A stretch of DNA of 64,000 nt, taken from assembly GCF_932526225.1 (NCBI RefSeq), contig NC_064045.1, positions 4,102,498 to 4,166,497 on the forward strand, read 5' to 3'. This document shows positions 47,901 to 57,453 of this stretch, in pieces; position 1 is the first letter of the stretch; each line of letters opens with the position of its first letter. A model generated the notes under the pieces. That model worked only from the letters and a program-made list of their open reading frames with translations, ran no database searches and was not told the origin of the DNA. The stretch is from Nematostella vectensis. Lineage: Eukaryota; Cnidaria; Anthozoa; Actiniaria; Edwardsiidae. A program made the position numbers and the translations under genes.

Positions 47901-48311
47901 TTCCTCTCTTTTCATTGTTGAACTCACTCAGTTTACCATACATCTTCGGGAACACAGGGCATTGAAGCCAGCGTAACGGGGCCCAAGAACGAGGCTACGG
48001 TGGGGCATGAGAGAAGAGAAAGTAAAGAGAAGACGTCTTGTCGCCCCTTTCCCTTCTTCTTCCTCTACTCCCAACATTTCCTATTGTTGGTATCACAATA
48101 CTGTAGATGGGTGTCATGAAGCACAAACGATTTTTCTCATCGAGCTATTGTAATGTTTGATTCCCATTCTCTCTTTCCAGGCGTCCGGACGGTATCGTTC
48201 ACTCAGTGGGAAAGGATTGACCAATTAGAGATAAAACGCGGGGAATCTAAGGGAAAGCCCCGCGAAAAGATCGTCTCTGTAGAAGAAATGATGGGCATCG
48301 CGGGCTCATGA
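29918..48311 (+). CDS. FDXR: NADPH:adrenodoxin (ferredoxin) oxidoreductase, mitochondrial
   Basis: Fourteen exons: 29918..30106, 31123..31218, 31540..31662, 32202..32246, 32890..32958, 36204..36305, 37213..37302, 38679..38781, 39185..39236, 39941..40091, 41381..41552, 42178..42303, 46960..47025 and 48181..48311. All have GT-AG borders and closing phases; 504 aa (human 491). The Arg/Ser-rich start with no acidic residue for about 38 residues fits a mitochondrial presequence. The FAD-binding Gly-x-Gly-x-x-Gly is at 49-54 ([11 protein letters not shown]). The NADP-binding site is [14 protein letters not shown] (about 187-200). [11 protein letters not shown] and [19 protein letters not shown] are family blocks, and KPREKIVS lies at the end as in vertebrates. 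The enzyme is a matrix flavoprotein that passes electrons from NADPH to ferredoxin for iron-sulphur cluster and sterol chemistry. Exon 11 begins inside an 86-bp tandem repeat. Confidence 0.97.
30177..30199. repeat. Poly-C run near start of FDXR intron 1
   Basis: About 22 consecutive C residues, which would be a poly-C tract in the pre-mRNA. Confidence 0.9.
30247..30724. mobile_element. MITE with TTTCTCGAAACACCCGAGAA termini, copy 1
   Basis: The left end is GCGCTCGTTTCTCGAAACAC, followed by GAATTCTCGGGCCCGAAAAC. The right end is the inverse (GAATTCTTGAGTGTTTCGGG, AAACGGGCCCCAGG). The interior shares CATGTTTTCCTTCTGGAGAA with the copy at 47396-47896, where it is in opposite orientation. It lies in FDXR intron 1. 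Confidence 0.8.
32570..32705. repeat. ~20-bp minisatellite in FDXR intron 4
   Basis: Seven units of CCCATACAAAACACAGGGTT with small changes. Confidence 0.9.
33187..33232. repeat. (GCCA)n / (GTCA)n microsatellite
   Basis: GCCAGCCAGCCAGCCAGCCA followed by GTCAGTCAG, in FDXR intron 5. Confidence 0.9.
34318..35465. repeat. Old tandem duplication in FDXR intron 5 (two ~500-660-bp copies)
   Basis: Blocks occur in the same order in 34318-34975 and 34980-35465. They include CAAGATACTT, the GACTATTTTTAtgCAATTGAT / GACTATTTTTTAGTCAATTG pair, and CAAGGGCAAAGCTTGTC. The copies are clearly diverged. The content is AT-rich and non-coding. Confidence 0.7.
36322..36420 (+). repeat. Inverted repeat arm A, FDXR intron 6
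   Basis: The core CATTGCTAAGAAAGCAGCCT is exactly complementary to the arm at 39397-39498, and flanking matches extend to ACTGTACATCTACACC. Together the two arms flank exons 7, 8 and 9. Confidence 0.85.
38587..38613. repeat. Poly-C run in FDXR intron 7
   Basis: About 26 consecutive C residues, preceded by a G-rich (GGT)n/G run at 38166-38195 in the same intron. Confidence 0.9.
39000..39139. mobile_element. TTAA-family MITE, left portion only
   Basis: It matches the left part of 27970-28223 and 47115-47370 (GTCGCACCATTTTACTACCG, GATTTTTAACGGAAAACGCG, AGCAGTGTGTCTATTTGAAG). The right terminus is missing. Confidence 0.65.
39397..39498 (-). repeat. Inverted repeat arm B, FDXR intron 9
   Basis: It carries AGGCTGCTTTCTTAGCAATG, the complement of arm A at 36322-36420. 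The distance between the arms is about 3 kb. Confidence 0.85.
40610..41397 (+). repeat. 86-bp tandem repeat carrying the FDXR exon-11 acceptor and exon start
   Basis: The unit contains TTCTGCTTTTGCTGTAG then GGAGCTAACGGTAGTGT. Acceptor-like AG| positions precede 40610, 40693, 40779, 40865, 40951, 41037, 41123, 41209, 41295 and 41381. The spacing is exactly 86 bp except for the first step of 83. Only the last copy (41381) continues into coding sequence. The other nine are decoy 3' splice sites with their own pyrimidine tracts. Confidence 0.93.
42838..46925. repeat. 85-bp minisatellite, about 48 copies, in FDXR intron 12
   Basis: The unit includes CCCCTACTAGGCGTCTCTTA, GAAAGGGGAATTTACACCTC and CACTGGCTGGCTGATATATT. 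The CTAG of successive units falls at 42935, 43020 and 43105, so the period is 85 bp. Copies differ at a few positions: CCAGCAC/CCATCAC, TATTAG/TGTTAG/TATTGG and GACTCC/GATTCC. The order of these variants repeats with a 20-unit (1,700-bp) period between about 43380 and 46780. For example, the rare GGCGTTTC variant occurs at 44976 and 46676. Confidence 0.95.
47115..47370. mobile_element. TTAA-family MITE in FDXR intron 13
   Basis: The left end includes TTTAAAGAGGAATTGTCACC and the right end GCGACAATGCCCTTTTAA. The interior block GGCCTGTTTAATAGTGCGGA matches 27970-28223. Confidence 0.8.
47396..47896. mobile_element. MITE with TTTCTCGAAACACCCGAGAA termini, copy 2
   Basis: The left end is GGTTCGTTCACGAAACACCC and the right end CGGGTGTTTCGAGAAACGAG. 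It lies directly after the TTAA MITE in FDXR intron 13 and is reversed relative to copy 1 at 30247. Confidence 0.8.
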
Positions 48312-48758
48312 CATAGACCGCCCGTCAGTGGATGAATATGGACCAATCCCGTCGTAGCAATAGTTTCGGGTTCCCTGTGGGTTTTGATATGGTGTCACTC
48401 TGAAGCCCTTGTTTTCTATGGGCTGGATCTCCCCAGTCCCCCTTGCCTTGTTGCCAACCACAGGAATCCCAAACAGGGACCAGGCCGTGACACAGTATAT
48501 AGTGTATTATATTTGAAACGTGACGGATCCTTTTGGATGTTGCAAGAAAGTTTAAACAGACACAGGTAACCCATAGCAGATTTTGTGTAGCATTTCGTAA
48601 TGCGTTATTTTTTTTCGTTCTTTCTTTCTTTTATATCTTTACATTTATCGGAAGTCATTTTGATTGCAATTTTCTTTAAGAGTTTTGTGAGACCTTAATG
48701 AAAGAAACATTTTGGTAATGGTTGTCATGTAGGGAAACATCGAATTTCTGATCTTATT

Positions 48759-49138
48759 GGCAGAGCAAAAAAATGGCATGAAATTTTTCAATTCTCAAGA
48801 TATAAGCTCCAGATTCCGCATACAAGGAGTTCCTCTGACCAAAAGCTTAATTCCAAATTTTAAAGAAATTTAGAAGATATGAAATTTAGATATGAGCGAG
48901 CAAAGTTGGCTTAATTTCTGATCAGAGCCCGACTTCTCCCTAAAAACAAGGAGAATTCATACTTTGAACATTTTAAAATTGTACTTCAAGCCTCATATCT
49001 CGAGGACGGATGCATAAGAAAACAACACATTTTGATATGTTGGTTTAAATAACATAAGGAACCTCTATGCAAAAATTCAAGCTTACCGACGTTAACCAGA
49101 CCTTATTTTAGGGAAACTTGCCATTTTTTTGCTCTGCC
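48759..49138. mobile_element. 380-bp Mutator-like MITE (GGCAGAGC termini)
   Basis: The termini are GGCAGAGCAAAAAAATGGC and the inverse GCCATTTTTTTGCTCTGCC. A perfect 9-bp target duplication, GATCTTATT, lies at 48750-48758 and 49139-49147. It is the longer relative of 12455-12742. Confidence 0.92.
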
Positions 49139-49692
49139 GATCTTATTTAAGATTCAAGGTGGCCCGCGTTTATTCAAAAGGTCCATTTTGCAATCATCCA
49201 TCTTCAAAGCGCTCCCGTACGATCATTCATACATTTTCGCAATCTCTCTAATTCTTTTCTATAAAAATAAATACCGTAAATTCTGAGCTCATTATAATGC
49301 TAGGTTAAATCAAAACGGTTGCAGAATAATTGAGATTGAGCGAAGGTTGAAAAAAAAGCGACCGTCATACAAAACAAAATGTAAGACCGCTTTAAAATAG
49401 TTTTAATAAATAAATTGGGTTTCAGGGATCATGACTATGAAATATAACGATATTACGTTAAATCTATCTTGCTATGAATTGACTATAACAACACATGCAT
49501 ACCGGGATATGGGTAAATGCGTGCTCACGCGTGACATCGCCTGCATGTTACTTAGTTTATAGCGACCCAGAGACATTGTAGCGCGCGCGAAATCTTGTAA
49601 CAGCGACAAAGAAATGTTTCTCGGATAGATGAGAAACTTTTCATGTCGCGCTCTACAAAATTTCTCGGGCACTTCATGTTTTTGGTAGTGGC

Positions 49693-49909
49693 TAAAGCCC
49701 GGCGCTCACGGTGAGCAAAATTTCATGCGTGCAATTTACTCACTCCTCTCGAGGCGAACTCACAGCTCAAGCAGGTGAGAATTTTGCTTCAGTTACTAGC
49801 GAGACGTGAGCTCGTTCGATCGACGTCCGCACACTGTGGGTTTTTGGCCTCGCGAGGCAGTGAGCAAATTGCACGAATGAAGTTTTGCTCACCGTGGGCG
49901 CCGGACTTA
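49693..49909. mobile_element. MITE with AAGCCCGGCGCTCACGGTGA termini
   Basis: The left end is AAAGCCCGGCGCTCACGGTG, then AGCAAAATTTCATGCGTGCA. The right end is the inverse, closing CACCGTGGGCGCCGGACTTA. The arms are about 45 bp. Confidence 0.82.
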
Positions 49910-49984
49910 AACTAGGAAACATTTAGGAGACATGTCGCACACGTTACATCCCGCACTCGACATATCGCTTAGTTTAGCCAGACC

Positions 49985-50156
49985 TTAAAGCCGCGTTGTC
50001 ACCAGTTTACTTCCGGAGGTCCGACGGAAACCTCAACCGTTAAAAGACAAAAGAATCTATTAAAATCCGAGAAATTAAAAAGGCCATCCGCTCTAAATTA
50101 TCAATCACATCCTCAAAAAATCGACCGGAAGTAAACTGCTGACAATGCGGCTTTAA
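49985..50156. mobile_element. 172-bp TTAA-family MITE, best-preserved ends
   Basis: It begins TTAAAGCCGCGTTGTCACCA and ends TGACAATGCGGCTTTAA. The inner repeats are ACTTCCGG/CCGGAAGT. Confidence 0.88.
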
Positions 50157-50448
50157 TAAGGACGAAACAGCTGTCAACGGCACTACTAGCATCTCGTCTC
50201 GGCCCGATTGCTATGCCAATCTTCGTAGCTATATTGTACTTTTAGAGTTCACCAACGCGATAGCAATTTTGCGTGTGCAAAAGCAAATTTTTCCCCTAAA
50301 AAGTAGCACATTGGGTGTAGTTGAAGCAATTTTTAACCCAAGAGAGAGCACTACCTTTAGTAACCGAATTTTTTTTTTATTGAGAGTTAAGCAATTTTGC
50401 TTCAATGAAGGGCTAAAGCCCCATGTACAGCACAATTTAGTTGATAAA

Positions 50449-50628
50449 CAGGCGCGTACCCAGGATTGGCTGAGGTGGTGTTTGCAGTCATAGGAATCAT
50501 ATGAAAAAATTAAAGAATTTGAAGATTCCGCAATAAGAAATGAACCACTTTTTGGCTGCCAAGGGGGGGGGGGGGTGCGCACGCACACTGTGCACCCCCC
50601 CCCCCCCCCCCCCTGGGTACGCCTCTGG
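50449..50628. mobile_element. GTACCCAGGATTGGCTG-family MITE with G and C runs
   Basis: It starts CAGGCGCGTACCCAGGATTG and ends CTGGGTACGCCTCTG. The middle has a run of about 12 G and then one of about 17 C, separated by TGCGCACGCACACTGTGCA. Confidence 0.8.
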
Positions 50629-50957
50629 ACAACTATCTGACAAAAATTTGACAACTTATTCGAAGTTGAATCATAAAAGCGAAATGCATGCCAGAAATTA
50701 TTTACTGGCTTATTACATGGTCAATTTTACAGTAGTTATAAGTTGTCAGTTACAGATTGCTCGCATAGATGGGCTAAACGCTCAAACTTCTGTTTTCACT
50801 GATTTCAAGCTTGTCTGAATTTATACCCTCCAGAAAGGTGTAAAGGTCAGCGTCTGGCTAGTCGTCACGTCACGTAACGTGTTTGTGCTTTTATACCTTC
50901 TGCATAAATTGTTTTTCTCAGACTCTAAGGTGAAAGTTCTAGCCAACAAACGCCGAG

Positions 50958-53900
50958 ATGCCATTACAGGCAGTCACAGTCTTTTGTGGCTCTAGCCTGG
51001 GAAACAAACCACAGTATGAAGAAGCCGCAAGAGGTACGACATGTATAAACCTGTCATAAGGAATGGTAAAGCAAGGGTTTCAATTCATAGGCATGCTCTT
51101 TGCGTTTTCATTTATGGCACTTATTCAGCGCGAATAACTCTGTAGTATTTTATCTAGACTTGCCCCAAGTCGACCTTGTAGACAGTAATCGAGCGAAGCG
51201 AGATAAAAGAAGCGAACAAAGCGAGAGTAAATGAGGTGGCGAAAAGCGATCGAGCGAAAATGGCCTCTAAACCTCAAATTTTTTAAACGTCTTTGAGAAA
51301 GTCTTGTTTGTGTTTGACCTTGTTACCTCGAGAGAAAGGACTTCGACGGCCTAAATGTCCGGGTGGGACAGAGAGTGGGGTCGAAGTAGATCCATATGGG
51401 GGATCGTGCGTTTACATGATTAGAATATTGTTTACTTGTTTAAGTGTTCAACAGATCTTTTTTTATGACGCATATCAAGCATCGCATTCCCTTTATAACA
51501 AACTAGTGTTTGGTTGCGTTGATCTAAGTGATCAACAGATCTAGTATGAATTGCAGATAGATAGATTTTATTCATGGCACCTTATAAAACATTTACATCG
51601 GCGTAAATCCACAAATAATATGTTTTTCTTACTTTGCCCTCTGCATTTTTTTTCTTGTTTCGAATGATTAGGTGACGTCACCGTACGTAATCATCAAGCT
51701 TCACATTTCTTGCCTTCACACATTTAAAAATATGTTTTGCTAAGCGCCGATTCACGTTTTCATTCTGGCTCAATCCCATAATTCTGACGAAGTTATTTTC
51801 TTTGTTGGCATGGTTCTAACATTGATACCTGCATGCGTTTTAAGGAAATCCAGTAAATTATCCCGATCATCTTTATAGGCCGGACATTCTAACAGAAAAT
51901 GCTCTTCATCCTCCACTTTACCTGTCTGGCATACTAAGCATTTTCTTTCGTTAGGTTTTTTATATGGCTTTTCATACCTTCCAGTTTCAATTGCTAGCTT
52001 ATGATTGCTTAGCCTGAATTTAGTAAGGGCAATCCTATGGTCAATATTTTTTACGTCCGTTAGATAATCTTCTAAATTGTGGGACAGTTTAAACTTTCTG
52101 AGCGTACGCAATTTGTTCTTTTGTTCTTGGTCTTTTCTGTTGTCATTTTGAATAGAGCTAAGCCATGTCTGTTGTTCAATGTCATAAAGCCTTTGTTGAA
52201 GAAAACTGTAAGTTGCTTCAGGAGTGTTTGTGTCAGTCAGCCAAATATCGCTCCTACCCGCAAGGTCTAGTATTTGTTTAATTTTTCTATGCCAAAAGTT
52301 CTTGTTTTCATAATTAGATATGGTAGCGAATGCTTTGCGGGAGAGTTTTTCGTTATTCCCATTGTTGTTTGAAAGTTTAAGCCAAAGTTTGATCGCTCTA
52401 CACTTTGCTTTTGTTCTGAGAGGGAATCGTCCTAATTCAGCCCTACATGCGTTCGAGCTACAGTATCGGTTTACGCCGAGAAGCCATTTTAGAAACTTGG
52501 TGTGGACCATTTCTATTGGATCTTTTTCTAACTTTCCCTTGTAGTCCGCTCCCCATATTTCGCTTCCATAAAGTAGGATTGGTTGTATCAAGGTGTCAAA
52601 AAGGCGGAGAGTTAGTTTGATATCTTGTCTGAAGTGCTCTCCCATTTCTTTTCTTAACTTGAACATCGCTTTTAATGCTACTTTTTTGAGCTCCTCCTTA
52701 GCCAAATTAAAATTTCCATAAGGGCAAAAATGGAGTCCAAGGTACTTATAACTTTTGACATTTTCTATTTTATAAGTTCCGTAAAAGATTCTGTAATTAT
52801 TCATAGTTTTCCCGGTGTTATTAAAAATCATCACTTTTGTTTTATCTAGATTGATGGATAGTTCGGATGCTTTGCAATATTCTTCGAGGCTGTTCAGATA
52901 TTCTTGCAGGCCCTTTGCTGATTTTGATAGGATAACTAAGTCGTCGGCATAGAGAATGCAACTTAATGGCACACCGTTTAGGTCAATATCATTTCGGTAT
53001 TTTTCATTTAGTTTTTCTGGGAGGTCGCTCAAGTAAAAATTAAACAATGTTGGCGAAATCATACAGCCTTGTTTCACGCCTGCGTAGCATCGAAATGATT
53101 CAGTTATGGAGCTTCCAATTTTTACGGAAGACTTGTCATTTGAGTACATTGATTGGATTATGTCGAGGAAACGCCCCGTAACACCTACTGCTTTCAGTTT
53201 TTCAAATAGTTTCGCCCTAGGGACGCAGTCGAATGCTTTACTAAAGTCCACGTAGCACGCAAACAGGAAATTGTTTGTTTTTTTGGGTTTCGCTTTGACA
53301 TGCTTGTCAATTAGTGACTTTAGAGCGAAAATGCTGTCTATTGGTCCTTGCTCTTTCCTAAAACCACATTGTTCTGTTTTCAAAATGCCCTTCTCCGTTA
53401 GGTAATTGTATAATCTTTCGTTCATGATTGACATAAAAACTTTGCCTAACGTTGACAAAAGTGTTACGCCCCTGTATTTTTCAGGTTTCGATGGATCTTC
53501 CTTCTTATGAATCGGGTCTATAAAACCCTAACTCCACATTGTGGGGTAAACCCCAGAGTTTAATATTTTGTTGAAAAGGTTAACGAGATAACTTTTCAAG
53601 ATCGTTTTGCTGCACTTTAGAAATTCGTTCAATATGTTGTCTGCGCCTGGTGCCTTCCCAGATTTTAGTTTTTCTATGGCTTTTATAATTTCTTCCTCGC
53701 TTATTCAGTAGTCCAGGGGCCCCTCCCGATAGTTCCCATGATCTATTCGTCCGTTTTGCTTGGGCTGTGCTTCATTTGTTGCATTCAAATTTTTGAAGTG
53801 CTGAAAAAATTTTCCCGCATTTTCAGTCTCAATTGGGGACGCTTTTGTTGACTTACCGATGTGGAAACAGTTTTTCAACTGTCTCCATAAAGACTTAGAA

Positions 53901-56900
53901 TTTCTAAAGTCGATATTATTGATTATGTTCGCGTAATGATTTTCTTTTTTTCTTTTGCACATTTTTTTAAAGATTCTCCTTTTCCGATTCAGAGTATCTC
54001 TTAAAGAATGATTGTTTGGTTCTTTCGAGATTCGGTATCCAAGCGAGCGAATATTCCAGGTCTCACTGGCTCTTTTACCGCGGCTTTGTGGTACACCTGG
54101 CTGCACCTCGTCCTGGAGCGTTTCAAAACGGTTTTTAGTATAGACTGTGTATGTGATTTGTCCCCAACTGTCGTCCTTACTAATTCTCTGGCTATCTTTA
54201 TGACTGTTCATGTCTTGCGGGCTGGTCACTTCTATCGTGGAGCCCTCGGTCTGGTTAAGACAGGGCGATTTGGTGATCCGTGATGTGAGTGATTGTTCTG
54301 TATTCACGAGTTGCTCTTTAATTTCTCCCAGCTCTCCCAGTATCTTCAGAATAGTCTCTGCCGCTGACGTCGATTTGTTTTTTATCAGTTTAAATTCACT
54401 TGTCACTTTACTTGTCAGGCTTCATATTTTTTTCGCAACATCATTGATGCTAGCGCTTAATTCGGACCGTAGCATTTCAATCTTACATTCACATTCCCTT
54501 TTAGCATCGGAGATTCCGTGTTTTGTCTTCTGTTTCCAGTCTTCTATTTCTATGCTTTGCTCTCCGATCTCGATGGTATTCTTTGTGACTTTATCTTCAA
54601 TTTTAGCGTTAAACACTCTTTAAGTCGCCATGAAGGCCTCGATCTCCTCATACCGAGCATCGTGCACCACCTGCTCTTCCTTCTTGTTTTCCTTCTCGAT
54701 CGATCCAGCCGCTGATTGTTCTTTCGCTCCAGTTTGTATCTCATTCATGGCGTTACTACTGCTTTTAGTAGCTAGAGTAGTGAGTTTACTTATATAAACG
54801 TCTTTTCCCGCACCTTGCACCTGCAGCGTGTTCGTGCTCAAGTAAAAGTTAACGGTCACCGATTCGAATTTTAGTGCACTTGTCGTCCCGATTTGGGTTA
54901 CGCTTACTAGTTTTTCGTTACTTCCTTCCTCCATCAAGTGCACTAGGAAGTCTTTTAGTTTATCGGAGTTTCCGCTCCATTTTAGTTGGTTCTTCTTATT
55001 AGTACTCAAAAAATTCTCAAGCTTTTCCATTTCAGCCATGCTGCATCTGCATGCTTTGAAGATGGCGCACACCAAAAAAACATCATGCATCAGTAACAGA
55101 CCTAATTTTTTTCCGGGAGGTGGGGGGGGGGGGAGTTCTCTGATCAAAATCTAACCACCTCCGAAAGAACAAAAAGGGATTTTTTTTTATGCCTTTGCAA
55201 TCTCCACGTTGTCGGATTTGGCTACATACCAAGATGATTCAATTTATTATTTATAGTTTTGTCTACACATAGCACGTCTTAGTCCAGCGGATATGTGTTT
55301 GATTTGCGCACTTTTTGCTAAAGTTACCAATTTTAGCATAGTGATAGTTTTTAATACCCTTTTTAAGATAGGCTATAGAGCCAAGCTCAGATCGGCATTA
55401 ATTTCTAATTAATAAGGAGTATTGATTTGGCCGCCAATTTGAACCGGAAGTAAACTACCTTTTTATAAAAGATAAATAAACTTGCACATTTTGATACTGT
55501 TTTTCACTAGACAACTAATATGAAAGTCAAAGAATGTATTTAAACCCAATATTTTTTAAAATAACCGCCAATTTGTCATTTTTGGAACTTTAAAGGTGAT
55601 AGCCACCTTTAACCGGAAGTAGTCGAAAGTAAAACCTCGTACTTTTATTTCACCCCGCGCCCTCTAGCAAAAGACACCAACTTTATTGCAGTTCTATAAC
55701 CTTTATAAGATAAGCTATGGAGCCAAGATAAAATCTGCTTTCATCCACAACTAATATGGTTTATTAAATTGCAGCCATTTTGCACTGGAGATTAAATTTG
55801 GCATTTTTGAAAGCACAGAGATGCAGATCTTGTTTAAAAGTCTACGACTTAAATATTCATGAAATCCATTTAATACTTTTAAGTTGTAAAAAAGCAAAAC
55901 TGATTAGGTTTCTGCAATTAATTTTACCTTTTTTTAAACCGGACGTAGGTTTTCAAACCTGTTTCTGAACACTCTAATCAAACCAGATTAATGCATATAC
56001 GAATAAGCAATGAATCATTTAAAAAAAAAATAGAATTGCACAAATGATAAATGCACCAATTTAATATAAAGAAAATGTTTTCTTGCTATGTTAGCCTCGG
56101 CATTTTGTTAAAAATTAGTTAAATCTTAGTCGGGCTGGACGTTCTTGAAAATAGATTCTTATAAAACAAAGGAGTGTGTTCATAATACGTCGGTCTAACG
56201 TAATAACAAGCTTCGATGAGAATTGTTTTATTTATTTAATGAAGATCAGATATCTTACAGCTTTATCGTTAAACGATTCAATGGAGCTGCAAAGGGCTGA
56301 ACATTTCAAGCTGGCTTTGGTGCAAGTGCAGCGTGCTGGGCAGCCTATCTTGCATCTAATAGCTCTTGGTTCCTCATCTAATAGTTCTTTGGCTTCTTGG
56401 CACGCCTTGGAAACCTCTAGTAGCGTTTGTCCAAAGCGGCTATGGCAACTGTTGTCCATTGTGCTAAAAAGACGGAAGTATTGAGACAGGGAGGAGTGCT
56501 TGCCCCCGACAATGGCAGCTTTCTTGGTGTGTTGTATGATAGCTGCCTCGTCGGTAGAATGACATCAAATGCTGTTCCTTACGAAGAGCTGCATTCTTGC
56601 CTTGTCTACTCAAGTGTTGCCAAACATTCTGTCTTTTATCTTAACTGGCCTGAAGGTTAGCTGTCGAAGACCATCTGTGGCTTCGGGGAATACAGCAAGT
56701 ACTGTCTTTTCCCCCTACCCGCACAACAGGATACAGTATCACCTGTAAATGCGTGAAATTCTAATTGGCGAGATACTCCTCTGACTCTTCAAGAAGACTG
56801 CAAGAAGATTGATAAGCGCACACCCGATGCCACCAGATTAACAGTTCCTACTGTTAGAAACTGTTCATCTTGTAGCACTTGCACACATTCATGTGTGCGG

Positions 56901-57422
56901 TCGTTTACAGACGTTGAAGTCAATTGGTAGAGCGGCCCGCTCCCGTGGTTCTTGGTATCCCCACCAGGCTTGTCACATAACCAGTTGCTTTTGTCTTCTT
57001 TCTTTTCTCTTGATCCGGCTATTGAGCGTGAATGTTTGGTATACTTGGGCTGGCTATATGTGTCTTTTAAATCATTTGACGACTGTGAGTATCGACGCGT
57101 GACTTTTTACTTTCGGATTAAATTATCGGCCATTTTAATATCCCAAGATAATCCTTGATTAAATCAGATTTTCTTTTGGCTCCATAGCTTATCTTGAAAA
57201 CATGACCCTGTTTTCTGATAATCTGACCACCCCCGAAAAAAATGGATTTGTTATTCCTCTGCAGTATCTCCTCGGAAAGTTTATTGTCGGATTCGACTAA
57301 AAATAAAGTCTGACTTATGAATTAATGACAATCCAGAGTGATCTAGCTTATGGATTATAATTTTGTCTACAAATAGCACGTCTATTGAGTACCGAAAGTG
57401 GACCTTTGGCCGTTGTGTGTGT

Positions 57423-57453
<31 letters not shown>

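Larger units (their letters stand above)
48312..50957. other. FDXR 3' flank and LOG-gene upstream region, transposon-rich
   Basis: No gene is recognised. It contains four inverted-repeat elements, listed separately, and a large amount of unassigned AT-rich DNA. Confidence 0.5.
51550..55140 (-). mobile_element. Non-LTR retrotransposon (LINE) antisense in LOG intron 1
   Basis: The element reads right to left. An ORF1-like coiled-coil region is followed by reverse transcriptase, then a Cys-rich C-terminal motif, and a 3' tail with AATAAAATCTATCTATC (complement at about 51557-51575). It is a non-autonomous copy: see the two pseudogene entries. The exact 5' end is uncertain; it may reach the G-rich stretch near 55120-55135. 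Confidence 0.88.
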
